Positions 1 through 7,805 of a stretch of 29,555 nucleotides of DNA are shown in pieces. The position numbers and the translations under genes are program-made. The DNA comes from JAMWZF01 sp041628615. Lineage in GTDB: Bacteria > Pseudomonadota > Alphaproteobacteria > Rhodobacterales > Rhodobacteraceae. The notes under the pieces are model-generated. The model made no database searches. It had not been told where the DNA came from and saw only the letters and a list, made by a program, of their open reading frames with translations. How positions within the stretch are numbered: position 1 is the stretch's first letter; each line of letters opens with the position of its first letter. Location: NCBI GenBank assembly GCA_041628615.1, contig JBFKOW010000021.1:1-29555 (forward strand), written 5' to 3'.

Positions 1-640
1 CGCCGGCAAGTCGACGCTGCTGAAGGCCGCCCTCGGGGTGATCCCGCGGCTGTCGGGGCAGGTCAGCGTCTTCGGCATCCCGATCGAGGACGCCCGCGCC
101 CGCATCGCCTATGTCCCGCAACGCGCGAGCGTGGACTGGGATTTCCCGACCACGGTGATCGACGTGGTGCAGATGGGTCTCTACCGCAAGGTGGGTCTGC
201 TGGGCCGGATGACCGGGAAGCTGACCGCCACCGCCCGCGACTGCCTCGACCGGGTCGGCATGGCCGATTTCGCGCATCGCCAGATCGGCCAGCTTTCGGG
301 CGGCCAGCAGCAGCGGGTGTTCCTCGCCCGGGCGCTGGCGCAGGAGGCGGACCTCTACCTCCTCGACGAGCCCTTCGCCGGGGTCGACGCCGCCACCGAG
401 CGCGCCATCGTCGATGTGCTGCGCGACCTGAGGTCCGCCGGCAAGTCGGTGATCGCGGTGCATCACGACCTGTCGACCGTGCGCAGCTATTTCGACCACG
501 TGTTCCTGATCAATGTCCGCGCCGTGGCGCAGGGGCCGGTGGACACGACCTTCACCGCCGCCAACCTGAGCGCCGCCTATGGCGGCCGGCTCGCCGCCAC
601 CCATCTCGACGAACTGGCGCTCACCGGGGCCGCGTCTTGA
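1..640 (+). CDS. sitB: Manganese/iron ABC transporter ATP-binding protein, 5'-truncated by the window
   Basis: The reading frame is open from base 2 and begins inside the Walker A motif (AGKSTLL), so about 40 N-terminal residues lie upstream of the window. The visible part contains the ABC signature LSGGQQQR, Walker B (LYLLDEPFAG) and the switch histidine in VHHD. It should sit on the cytoplasmic face and power metal import through the two permeases encoded next. The YVPQRASVDWDFPTTVIDVV stretch is typical of the SitB/MntA/ZnuC group of metal transporters. The stop TGA at 638-640 overlaps the TTG start of the next gene, so the genes form one operon. Manganese is the likeliest substrate from knowledge of Sit systems in alphaproteobacteria, but iron or zinc cannot be excluded because the periplasmic binding protein is not in the window. 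Confidence 0.9.
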   Translation, partial: AGKSTLLKAALGVIPRLSGQVSVFGIPIEDARARIAYVPQRASVDWDFPTTVIDVVQMGLYRKVGLLGRMTGKLTATARDCLDRVGMADFAHRQIGQLSGGQQQRVFLARALAQEADLYLLDEPFAGVDAATERAIVDVLRDLRSAGKSVIAVHHDLSTVRSYFDHVFLINVRAVAQGPVDTTFTAANLSAAYGGRLAATHLDELALTGAAS

Positions 641-1854
641 CGCCATTCCTCGAGGCGCTGCTGCTGCAGGCCGGGTATAACGCCGCGCTGGTCGCGGTGG
701 GCGCGGCCCTTCTGGGCTTCGCGGCCGGGGCCTCGGGCAGCTTCCTGTTCCTGCGCAAGCGCGCGCTGGTGTCGGACGCGGTGGCCCATGCCACCCTGCC
801 CGGCGTCGGGCTGGCCTTCATCGCGATGGTGGCGATGGGCGGCGACGGGCGCAGTCTCGTGGGACTGCTGCTCGGCTCGGCCGTCACCGCCGGGATCGGC
901 CTCCTGGCCATCGAATGGATCGTGCAGCGGACCCGGCTGGCCGAGGACGCCGCGATCGGCGCGGTCCTCGGCGTGTTCTTCGGCATCGGCGTCGTCCTGC
1001 TGACCGTGATCCAGACGATGAGCGCGGGGCGGCAGGCCGGGCTCGAAAGCTTCCTGCTCGGCGCCACCGCCGGGATGCTGTTCCAGGACGCGGTGGTGAT
1101 CGCGGTGGGCGGCAGCCTCGCGGTGCTGGCGACCTGGGCGATGCGGCGGCCGATGACGCTGGTGGCCTTCGACCCGGATTACGCCGCCGCGCTGGGATAC
1201 GATGTCCGGCGCGTCGACCTGTGGATGATGGGCCTGGTGATGGCGGTCACGGTGATCGGGCTCAAGATCGTCGGGCTGATCCTGATCGTCGCCATGCTGA
1301 TCATCCCGGCGGTGGCGGCGCGGTTCTGGACCGAACGGGCGGAACGGGTGATCTGGATCGCCGGCGGCATCGGTGCGGTCGCGGGCCATGTCGGCGCCGC
1401 CATCTCGGCCAGCGCCCCGGCGATCCCGACCGGCCCGATCATCGTGCTGGTGGCCGCGGGCCTGTTCGTGGCGTCGCTGTTCCTCGCCCCGGGGCGCGGC
1501 GTGCTGGCCGCCGTCCTGCGGCACCGCCGGTTCCAGGCCCGGGTGCACCGGCGGCAGGGCCTGCTGGCGCTGGCCGCGCAGCACCCGATCCGCGAACGGT
1601 TCACCCTGCGGCTTCTCGCCCGCGAGGGACTGGTCCGGCCCGACGGGGTGCCCACCGAGGCCGGCCGCGCGCAGGCCGCCAAGATCGCCCGCGACGAACG
1701 CCGCTGGGAGATCGCCCGCGAGATCCACCAGGATTCCGGGCTGACCGGCCGCTACGACGGGCTGACGCCGATCGAGGATGTGTTCACCGCCGACGAGATC
1801 GCCGAGTTCGACGCTCGGCTGGGACCGCCGGTCGCGGTGCCGGGGGGCGCGTGA
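637..1854 (+). CDS. sitC: Metal ABC transporter permease with a DtxR-like C-terminal extension
   Basis: This is an ABC-3 family inner-membrane permease. Residues 1-285 are strongly hydrophobic with about eight to nine spanning segments and carry the family stretch around SDAVAHATLPGVGLAF. The start is TTG at 637, overlapping the upstream TGA (TTGA); the next in-frame Met is at residue 64, inside the membrane core, so TTG is the only sensible start. Family permeases usually stop near 285-300 residues. Here a soluble tail of about 115 residues follows (290-405). It includes FTLRLLAREGLVRPDGVPTE followed by EAGRAQAAKIARDERRWEIA, which reads like part of a winged-helix/DtxR iron-dependent repressor module. 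Similar tails are known in other SitC/MntB-type permeases and in chlamydial YtgCR. Its role here is unknown. Confidence 0.88.
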   Translation: MTPFLEALLLQAGYNAALVAVGAALLGFAAGASGSFLFLRKRALVSDAVAHATLPGVGLAFIAMVAMGGDGRSLVGLLLGSAVTAGIGLLAIEWIVQRTRLAEDAAIGAVLGVFFGIGVVLLTVIQTMSAGRQAGLESFLLGATAGMLFQDAVVIAVGGSLAVLATWAMRRPMTLVAFDPDYAAALGYDVRRVDLWMMGLVMAVTVIGLKIVGLILIVAMLIIPAVAARFWTERAERVIWIAGGIGAVAGHVGAAISASAPAIPTGPIIVLVAAGLFVASLFLAPGRGVLAAVLRHRRFQARVHRRQGLLALAAQHPIRERFTLRLLAREGLVRPDGVPTEAGRAQAAKIARDERRWEIAREIHQDSGLTGRYDGLTPIEDVFTADEIAEFDARLGPPVAVPGGA

Positions 1855-2789
1855 TGGGGGCCGAATTCGTCCAGTTCTCGCTCACCCCGATCCTGATCGG
1901 GGTCTTCGCAGCGGTGGCCTGCGCCCTGCCCGGCAACTTCCTGATCCTGCGCCGCCAGGCCCTGATCGGCGACGCGATCAGCCATGTCGTGCTGCCCGGC
2001 ATCGTCGTCGCCTTCCTGGTCACCGGCGTGGTCGAGGCGATCCCGATGATGATCGGCGCCGCCGCCGCGGCGATCGTCGCGGTGATCCTGATCGAGGCGG
2101 TCAAGCGGCTGGGCCGGATCGAGCCCGGCGCCGCGATGGGGGTGGTGTTCACCTCGCTGTTCGCGGCCGGGGTCCTGCTCCTGGAGCAGAGCGATACTTC
2201 CAGCGTCCACCTCGATGTCGAGCACGCGCTGATGGGCAACCTCGAGTCGCTGATCTGGCTGCGGGCCGAGGGCTGGGGATCGCTGCTCGATCCGGCGGCA
2301 CTGGCCACCCTGCCTGAGGAGCTGCCCCGCATCGGCCTGGTCTGCGCCGCCGTCGCGCTCCTGACGCTGGTGTTCTGGCGCTGGCTCAAGATCGCCACCT
2401 TCGACGAGGGCTTCGCCGAGGCGCTCGGCATCCCGGCCGCTGCGGTGGGGTTCGGGCTGGTCGTCGTGGCGGCGCTGGCGGCGGTGGCGGCCTTCGACGC
2501 GGTCGGCTCGATCATCGTGATCGCGATGTTCATCTGCCCGCCGGCGGCGGCCCGGCTGATGACCAACCGTCTGGCGGCGCAGGTCTGGTGGTCGGTCGCC
2601 TTCGCGGTGCTGTCGGCGGTGCTGGGCTACGTGCTCGCCGGCTACGGGCCGCTGTGGTTCGGCGCCGCGAACGCGGTCAGCGCGGCGGGGATGATCGCCG
2701 CCGTCTCGGGGGTGATCCTGTGGCTGGCCTGCCTCTACGGTCCGTGCCGGGCGCGGGTCGGCGCCGGCCGGGACGACAGCGCCGCCTGA
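1854..2789 (+). CDS. sitD: Metal ABC transporter permease, second subunit
   Basis: This 311-residue ABC-3 permease is predicted to pair with the previous permease to form the transmembrane channel. The ATG at 1854 shares its first base with the TGA stop of the upstream gene (TGATG), which indicates translational coupling. Recognisable features are the N-terminal FLILRRQALIGDAISHVVLPGI block, matching the equivalent block in the partner permease, and about eight hydrophobic segments. The length is normal for the family and there is no soluble C-terminal tail, unlike the partner. The stop lies only 6 bases from the end of the convergent SulP gene and no terminator hairpin fits between them. Assignment as SitD rests on operon position and family resemblance. 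Confidence 0.9.
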   Translation: MGAEFVQFSLTPILIGVFAAVACALPGNFLILRRQALIGDAISHVVLPGIVVAFLVTGVVEAIPMMIGAAAAAIVAVILIEAVKRLGRIEPGAAMGVVFTSLFAAGVLLLEQSDTSSVHLDVEHALMGNLESLIWLRAEGWGSLLDPAALATLPEELPRIGLVCAAVALLTLVFWRWLKIATFDEGFAEALGIPAAAVGFGLVVVAALAAVAAFDAVGSIIVIAMFICPPAAARLMTNRLAAQVWWSVAFAVLSAVLGYVLAGYGPLWFGAANAVSAAGMIAAVSGVILWLACLYGPCRARVGAGRDDSAA

Positions 2790-2795
2790 TCCCGG

Positions 2796-4535
2796 CTACT
2801 CGGCCGCTTGCCGGCCCGGCCCGCGCGCGTCCGGCCCCAGCGCCGCCCAGGCTGCGTGCTGCGACAGGAACACCCGGCCGGTCAGCGCATCGAGGAAGTG
2901 GCTGCGCCGCAGCCGGTCCATCACCGGGCCCTTGACCTCGGACAGGTGCAGCGCGACCCCCATCCCGGCCAGCGTGGCGTTGATCGCCTCGAGCGTCTCC
3001 AGCGCCGAGAAATCCACCTCGTTCACCGCCGAGAACATCAGCACAACGTCGCGCACCGGCCCGCCCGCCGTCACCCGGTCGCGGATCAGGTCCTCGAGGA
3101 AGCGGGCGTTCACGAAATACAGGCTCTCGTCCACCCGCAGGGTCAGCAGCGCCGGGTCGGTCTCGACCGCGTGGCGGCGGATGTTGCGGAAATGCTGGGT
3201 GCCGGGAACCAGCCCCACTTCGGCCACGTGCGGCCGCGAGGTCTTGTAGAGGTGCAGCGCGACGGACAGCACCACCCCGGCGGCCACCCCGATCTCGACC
3301 CCGAGCGCGAGCGTCAGCGCGATGGTGGCGGCGACGGCGGCAAAGTCCGACCGCGAATAGGCCCAGGTCCGGCGCAGGATCGACAGGTCGACGAGGCCGA
3401 GCACCGCGACGATGATCGTCGCCGCCAGCGTCGCCTTCGGCAGGTAGTGGACCAGCGGCGTCAGCGCCACCGCGGCGATGGCCAGCCCGGCGGCGGTGAA
3501 GGCCCCGGCGGCGGGCGTCCGCGCCCCGGCGTCGAAGTTGACCACCGACCGCGAGAACCCGCCGGTGACAGGGAAGCCGCCGGTGACGGCGGCGCCGAGA
3601 TTGGCGGCGCCGAGCCCGATCAGTTCCTGGTCCGGGTCGATCCGCTCGCGCCGCTTCGCCGCCAGGGTCTGCGCCACCGAGACCGACTCCACGAAGCCGA
3701 TCACCGAGATCAGCAGCGCCGGCACGAAGAGCGCGCGCACGAGATCGGGGGCCAGCGGCGGCAGGGTCAGCGGCGGCAGGCTCTGCGGCAACGCCCCGAC
3801 GATGGCCACGCCGCGGGCGTCGAGCCCGAAGCCCCAGACCGCCGCGGTGGTGGCGCCGACGGCGAGCACCGGCCCGGCCTTGGTCAGCAGGTCCGCCGTG
3901 CCCGGCCCCGCGCCGAGCCGCCGCAAGAGCGGCTTCAGCCCGCGCCGGACCCAGAACAGGAACCCGGTCGCCAGCCCGCCCAGAACCAGCGTCGGCAGGT
4001 TCACCTGGCCGAGATGGGCGGCGAGCCCGGCCAGCATCTCGGGCAGGGTATGCCCCTCCCCCGCGATGCCGAGCAGGTGGCGCAGCTGGCTGGTGGCGTT
4101 CAGGATGTCCGAGGCGGCGATGAACCCGGCGATCACCGGGTGGCTGAGGAAATTGGCGAGAAAGCCGAGCCGCAGCAGCCCGAGCCCCACAAGCATCGCC
4201 CCCGACAGCGCCGCCAGCGTCAGCGCCGCCGCCGCCGGACCGGCGAGCCCCTGCGCCACCACCTCGCCCACCGCCGAGGCGGTCATCAGCGACACCACCG
4301 CCACCGGCCCCACCGCCAGCGTGGTGGAGGTGCCGAACACGGCATAGAGCAGGATCGGCGCGATCGAGGCGTAGATCCCCGCCTCGGGCGGCAGTCCGGC
4401 CAGCAGCGCATAGGCGAGCGATTGCGGGATCAGCATGATGGTGACGATCGCCGCGGCGACGAGGTCTCCGGTCAGGTCCACGCGGCCGTAGCGGCGGCCC
4501 CAGTGCAGGATCGGGAAGTATCGGGAAAGGCGCAT
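2796..4535 (-). CDS. SulP family inorganic anion transporter with STAS domain
   Basis: A 579-residue inner-membrane SulP (SLC26) transporter. The N-terminal part has the SulP signature region (LIPQSLAYALLAGLPPEAGI, then VGPVAVVSLMTA) and about a dozen hydrophobic segments. The C-terminal part from about residue 455 is a cytoplasmic STAS domain, with EVDFSALETLE at the usual phospho-site loop. SulP proteins move sulfate, bicarbonate or related anions. The gene lies 64 bases downstream of the sulfide:quinone oxidoreductase fusion on the same strand, so it may be the last gene of the sulfur operon. Disposal of sulfite or sulfate from persulfide oxidation is a plausible role, but this is inference from position. 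No clear Shine-Dalgarno precedes the ATG, which may mean dependence on upstream translation. Confidence 0.9.
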   Translation of the reverse strand: MRLSRYFPILHWGRRYGRVDLTGDLVAAAIVTIMLIPQSLAYALLAGLPPEAGIYASIAPILLYAVFGTSTTLAVGPVAVVSLMTASAVGEVVAQGLAGPAAAALTLAALSGAMLVGLGLLRLGFLANFLSHPVIAGFIAASDILNATSQLRHLLGIAGEGHTLPEMLAGLAAHLGQVNLPTLVLGGLATGFLFWVRRGLKPLLRRLGAGPGTADLLTKAGPVLAVGATTAAVWGFGLDARGVAIVGALPQSLPPLTLPPLAPDLVRALFVPALLISVIGFVESVSVAQTLAAKRRERIDPDQELIGLGAANLGAAVTGGFPVTGGFSRSVVNFDAGARTPAAGAFTAAGLAIAAVALTPLVHYLPKATLAATIIVAVLGLVDLSILRRTWAYSRSDFAAVAATIALTLALGVEIGVAAGVVLSVALHLYKTSRPHVAEVGLVPGTQHFRNIRRHAVETDPALLTLRVDESLYFVNARFLEDLIRDRVTAGGPVRDVVLMFSAVNEVDFSALETLEAINATLAGMGVALHLSEVKGPVMDRLRRSHFLDALTGRVFLSQHAAWAALGPDARGPGRQAAE

Positions 4536-4577
4536 GGTGTCGGGGCCGTGCAGGGCCGGGGCGGTCCGGGGGCCGGG

Positions 4578-4592
4578 CCGCCTGCCGGGCGG
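4578..4592 (-). other. Short hairpin after the DUF442-SQR gene
   Basis: An inverted repeat with arms CCGCC (4578-4582) and GGCGG (4588-4592) and a 5-base loop starts about 8 bases after the stop of the DUF442-SQR gene, in the 64-base gap before sulP. It has no T-tract, so it is a weak candidate for partial termination or mRNA 3'-end protection. In DNA this GC-rich, a 5-bp stem could be chance. Confidence 0.25.
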
Positions 4593-4599
4593 TTGGGTT

Positions 4600-6294
4600 T
4601 CAGGGGCGGACCTGCTCGGCCGCCGCGGCGGTGACCTTCTCGGGGCGGGCCATCCACTCCTTGCCGCGCAGCATCGCCTTCCAGTAGATCGGCGGCAGCA
4701 GCCGCTCCTTCAGCAGCCAGGCGGCGCGGGTCGGTTTCGTGCCGTCGATCAGCCAGGCCGGGAAGGACGGTTTCAGCGTCCCGCCATAGCCGAACTCGGC
4801 CAGAACGATCCTGCCCCGCTCCACGGTCAGCGGGCAGGAGCCGTAGCCGTCATACTGCGCCACCGGCGACCGGCCGGCGATGTCGGCGACGATGTTGGCG
4901 GCCACGGTCGGGGCCTGCTTGCGGGCGGCGGCGGCGGTCTTGGCGTTGGGGGCGTTCATCACGTCGCCCAGCGCCCAGATGTTGGCGTAGGTCTTGTGCC
5001 GCAGCGTGGCGGGATCGACATCGACCCAGGCCGAGGCATCGGCCAGCGGCGACACCCGGATGAAATCGGGCGCGGTCTGCGGCGGGCAGACGTGGATCAT
5101 GTCGAATTCGACATCGACCCGGCGGGGCTCGGTCCCGGGCTCCTTCACCTCGAAGGTCGCGGTCCTGCCCGGGCCGTCGATGGCGACGAGGTTGTGGAAG
5201 AAGTCCAGCGTCGCGTCGTACTTGCGGACGTAGTCCATCAGCGCGGGGACGTAGTCCTTGACCCCGAACAGCACCCCGCCGGCGTTCATGAACCGGATGT
5301 CGATGTCCCTGAGCACCCCGCGCCGGTGCCAGGCGTCGCCGGACAGGTACATCGCCTTCTGCGGCGCGCCGGCGCACTTGATCGGCATCGGCGGCTGGGT
5401 GAACAGCGCCCGGCCCGCCTTCATCTCCTGCACCAGTTGCCAGGTGTAGGGGGCGAGGTCGTAGCGGTAATTCGAGGTCACGCCGTTGCGGCCCAGCGTC
5501 TCTTCCAGCCCCTCGACGGCGGCCCAGTCGAGCTTGAGCCCCGGGCAGACCACCAGCCTGCCGTAGGTGACCACCCGGCAGCCGTCGAGCACGATGGCGT
5601 TCCGGTCGGGTTCGAAGGCGGCGACGGCGGACCTGATCCAGTGGACCCCCTTCGGGATCAGGCTGCCCATGGTCCGGGCGGTGGAGCGGACGTCGAAGAC
5701 GCCGCCGCCGACCATGGTCCAGCCGGGCTGGTAGTAGTGGATGTCGGCGGGGTCGATGAGGGCGATTTCCAGCCCCGGCTTGCGCGCCTTCAGGCTCGCC
5801 GCGACCGCGATTCCGGCGGCGCCTCCGCCGACGATCACCACCTCGAAATGGGCGTCGCTCGCGTCGGTCGGGGTGCGGCCGCCATTGGCGATGCGCCGGG
5901 CCACGCCGTTCATGTCGTAACCGGCGGCCCGGGTCCGGGCGAGGATCTCGGGCAGCGGCCGCCGGCGGGTCTCGGCGAGGGACCACAGCGTGGCGGACCG
6001 GGTGCCGGTCCGGCAATAGGCCATCACCGGTCCGGGCAGTTCGCGCAGGGCAAGGGCGAAGGCCGCGGCGGTCTCGTCGGTGACCATACCGGGGGTCACC
6101 GGCAGGTAGCGGAAGGCCAGGCCCGCGGCCCCAGCGGCGGCGGCGATCTCGTCATGGCCGGGCTGGTCGGCGCCTTCGCCGTCGGGGCGGTTGCAGATGA
6201 TGGCGCGGAACCCGGCGCGGGCCAGCTCCGCCACCTCGGCGGCGGTGATCTGCGGTCCCACCGACAGGCTGTCGTCGATCTGCCTTGTGTCCAT
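4600..6294 (-). CDS. DUF442 (Blh-type rhodanese/phosphatase-fold) domain fused to sulfide:quinone oxidoreductase
   Basis: A 564-residue two-domain protein. Residues 1-140 are a DUF442/TIGR01244 domain with the active-site loop CRTGTRS (Cys94-Ser100), often annotated as tyrosine phosphatase-like and in Blh proteins thought to act as a sulfurtransferase. Residues 150-550 are an FAD oxidoreductase with the dinucleotide motif VIVGGGAAG (153-161). Cys307 in IKCAGAPQK and Cys487 in YGSCPL match the two catalytic cysteines of human-type SQOR (Cys201 and Cys379), so sulfide oxidation to persulfide with electrons to quinone is well supported. Additional cysteines are Cys250 and Cys403. The ATG at 6294 has the Shine-Dalgarno GAGAGGA seven bases upstream. 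It lies 161 bases after the persulfide dioxygenase gene. The fusion suggests handing of persulfide sulfur between the two domains. Confidence 0.9.
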   Translation of the reverse strand: MDTRQIDDSLSVGPQITAAEVAELARAGFRAIICNRPDGEGADQPGHDEIAAAAGAAGLAFRYLPVTPGMVTDETAAAFALALRELPGPVMAYCRTGTRSATLWSLAETRRRPLPEILARTRAAGYDMNGVARRIANGGRTPTDASDAHFEVVIVGGGAAGIAVAASLKARKPGLEIALIDPADIHYYQPGWTMVGGGVFDVRSTARTMGSLIPKGVHWIRSAVAAFEPDRNAIVLDGCRVVTYGRLVVCPGLKLDWAAVEGLEETLGRNGVTSNYRYDLAPYTWQLVQEMKAGRALFTQPPMPIKCAGAPQKAMYLSGDAWHRRGVLRDIDIRFMNAGGVLFGVKDYVPALMDYVRKYDATLDFFHNLVAIDGPGRTATFEVKEPGTEPRRVDVEFDMIHVCPPQTAPDFIRVSPLADASAWVDVDPATLRHKTYANIWALGDVMNAPNAKTAAAARKQAPTVAANIVADIAGRSPVAQYDGYGSCPLTVERGRIVLAEFGYGGTLKPSFPAWLIDGTKPTRAAWLLKERLLPPIYWKAMLRGKEWMARPEKVTAAAAEQVRP

Positions 6295-6406
6295 GATGTC
6301 GTCCTCTCGCGGGTCTGTGCCGGGGTCTGCGGCGGCGGGTCCGGGCGCGCGGCATCGGCGCGCCCGGCCGGCGGCCGGGGTCGGGGTCGGTGTCGGGATC
6401 GGGGGA

Positions 6407-6438
6407 CGGCGGCGGCCGGGCGGACCGGGCCGCCGCCG
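6407..6438 (-). other. Strong GC hairpin between persulfide dioxygenase and SQR genes
   Basis: Perfect 11-bp inverted repeat: CGGCGGCGGCC at 6407-6417 and GGCCGCCGCCG at 6428-6438, with a 10-base loop. On the minus-strand transcript it starts about 18 bases after the stop of the dioxygenase gene. It is not followed by a T-run, so it is not a classic intrinsic terminator. A processing or 3'-stabilising element that sets different levels for the genes before and after it is the likelier role. The 161-base gap (6295-6455) otherwise holds only short GGTCGG-like repeats and no gene. Confidence 0.5.
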
Positions 6439-6455
6439 GGCGGTGCCGGGGCGGC

Positions 6456-7343
6456 CTAGAGGCCGTTGACCGGCACCTTGAGGTAGCGCTTGCCGTCCTT
6501 GTCGGCGGGCGGCAGTTCCCCGCCGCGCATGTTCACCTGCAGCGACGGGATGATCAGCTTGGGCATCGCCAGCTGGGCGTCCCGCTCGGTGCGGAACTTC
6601 ACGAATTCTTCCTTGGTCTTGCCGGCGCCGACATGGATGTTGTGGGCCTTCTCGTCGGCGACCGTGGTCTCCCACTGGATGTCGCGGCCGTTCGGGCCGT
6701 AGTCGTGGCACATGAACAGCCGGGTCTCGTCCGGCAGGGCGAGCACCTTCTGGATCGAGTCGTAGAGCTCGGCCGCGTCGCCGCCGGGAAAGTCGGCCCG
6801 GGCCGACCCGCCGTCCGGCATGAACAGGGTATCGCCGACGAAGGCGGCATCGCCCATGACGTGGACCATGCAGGCCGGGGTATGGCCGGGGGTATGCATC
6901 GCGAAGCACTGCATCCCGCCGACGCTGTAGGTGTCGCCGTCCTCGAACAGCCGGTCGAACTGGCTGCCGTCGCGCTGGAACTCGGTGCCCTCGTTGAAGA
7001 CCTTGCCGAAGGTCTCCTGCACCAGGGTGATGTTCCGGCCGATGCCCAGCTTGCCGCCCAGCTTGCCCTGGATGTAGGGCGCCGCCGACAGGTGGTCGGC
7101 ATGGACATGGGTCTCGATCAGCCATTCGAGCTTGAGGCCGTTCTTCTCGACGAAGGCGATCAGCTCGTCGGCATGTTCGTAGGTGATGCGCCCGGCGGCG
7201 TAGTCGATGTCCATCACGCTGTCGATGATGGCGCAGGCGTTCGAGCCGGGGTCCTTCACGATGTAGCTGATGGTGTTGGTGGCGGCGTCGAAGAAGCCGT
7301 GAACCTCGGGGGTGACGGAGGTGTCGACGGGATAGGTGGTCAT
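6456..7343 (-). CDS. Persulfide dioxygenase-type MBL-fold hydrolase (ETHE1/Blh family)
   Basis: A 295-residue metallo-beta-lactamase-fold protein. The motif HVHADH is at 79-84, the second ligand histidine is in TPGHT (His154) and the third-ligand aspartate is in VGDTLF (Asp171). These are the three iron ligands used in ETHE1-type persulfide dioxygenases. The SARADF stretch (180-185) corresponds to the conserved GRTDF region of the family. Its reaction would be glutathione persulfide plus oxygen to sulfite, the step after sulfide:quinone oxidoreductase. The ATG at 7343 is preceded by AAGGGAG six bases upstream. The gene starts 14 bases after pmpB. The DUF442 domain usually fused to Blh dioxygenases is here attached to the SQR instead. 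Confidence 0.9.
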   Translation of the reverse strand: MTTYPVDTSVTPEVHGFFDAATNTISYIVKDPGSNACAIIDSVMDIDYAAGRITYEHADELIAFVEKNGLKLEWLIETHVHADHLSAAPYIQGKLGGKLGIGRNITLVQETFGKVFNEGTEFQRDGSQFDRLFEDGDTYSVGGMQCFAMHTPGHTPACMVHVMGDAAFVGDTLFMPDGGSARADFPGGDAAELYDSIQKVLALPDETRLFMCHDYGPNGRDIQWETTVADEKAHNIHVGAGKTKEEFVKFRTERDAQLAMPKLIIPSLQVNMRGGELPPADKDGKRYLKVPVNGL

Positions 7344-7357
7344 GTCGTGCTCCCTTA

Positions 7358-7801
7358 TCAGGTGGTGAGGGTGGAGGCGCCGCGGCGGGCGGCCAGTCGG
7401 GGCAGGCCGCGGGCCAGCGCCATGCCGGCCAGCAGCGCCGCGACGAACAGAAGGACGGAGGGGTCGAGCGTGCCGACCGCCGGCAGCGCGCCGCCCGGGC
7501 AGAACCCCGACAGGCCCCAGCCGACGCCGAACAGCGCCGAGCCGCCGATCAGCCGGGCGTCGATCCGGGTCGCGGTGGGCAAGTGGAAGCGGGCGTCGAG
7601 CGCCGGCGCCGGCCGGCGCAGCACGAACCGGTAGCCCAGCGCGGTCACCGCCAGCGCGCCGCCCATGACGAAGGCCAGCGACGGGTCCCAGGCCCCGGCG
7701 ATGTCGAAGAAGTTCAGCACCTTGGCCGGGTTCGCCATCCCCGAGATCGAGATCCCGAGGCCGAACACCACGCCGGTGAGGTAGATCAGGGCAATCCGCA
7801 T
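7358..7801 (-). CDS. pmpB: YeeE/YedE-family (DUF6691) sulfur transport half-protein, PmpB-like
   Basis: A 147-residue inner-membrane protein with about four hydrophobic segments and the family motif GWGLSGFCPGGALP, whose Cys101 is the conserved sulfur-handling cysteine. YeeE/YedE proteins import thiosulfate or other reduced sulfur species, and the two-gene form (PmpA/PmpB) is a split version. The ATG at 7801 is 4 bases after the TAG of pmpA, so the two halves are made together. The downstream dioxygenase gene starts 14 bases after its stop. Motif and neighbours support family membership strongly; the transported compound is not known from sequence. Confidence 0.88.
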   Translation of the reverse strand: MRIALIYLTGVVFGLGISISGMANPAKVLNFFDIAGAWDPSLAFVMGGALAVTALGYRFVLRRPAPALDARFHLPTATRIDARLIGGSALFGVGWGLSGFCPGGALPAVGTLDPSVLLFVAALLAGMALARGLPRLAARRGASTLTT

Positions 7802-7805
7802 CGTC

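Noticed and set aside
577..1728. Long minus-strand open frame opposite sitC
   Set aside because: Low-complexity Asp/His/Gln/Arg composition and no recognisable domain; it mirrors the permease gene.
2808..4634. Very long plus-strand open frame opposite sulP
   Set aside because: Composition is Arg/Gly/Gln/His-rich, as expected of antisense frames in GC-rich genes, with no motif; sulP on the other strand is clear.
4881..6294. Tyrosine phosphatase function for the DUF442 part
   Set aside because: The CX5R-like loop is shared with the sulfurtransferase use of this domain in Blh systems, and the sulfur operon context argues against a phosphatase role.
6295..7125. N-terminal extension of the DUF442-SQR frame across the dioxygenase gene
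   Set aside because: It runs out of frame through the dioxygenase gene and reads as Arg/Pro-rich nonsense; the ATG at 6294 has a good Shine-Dalgarno and starts the DUF442 domain.
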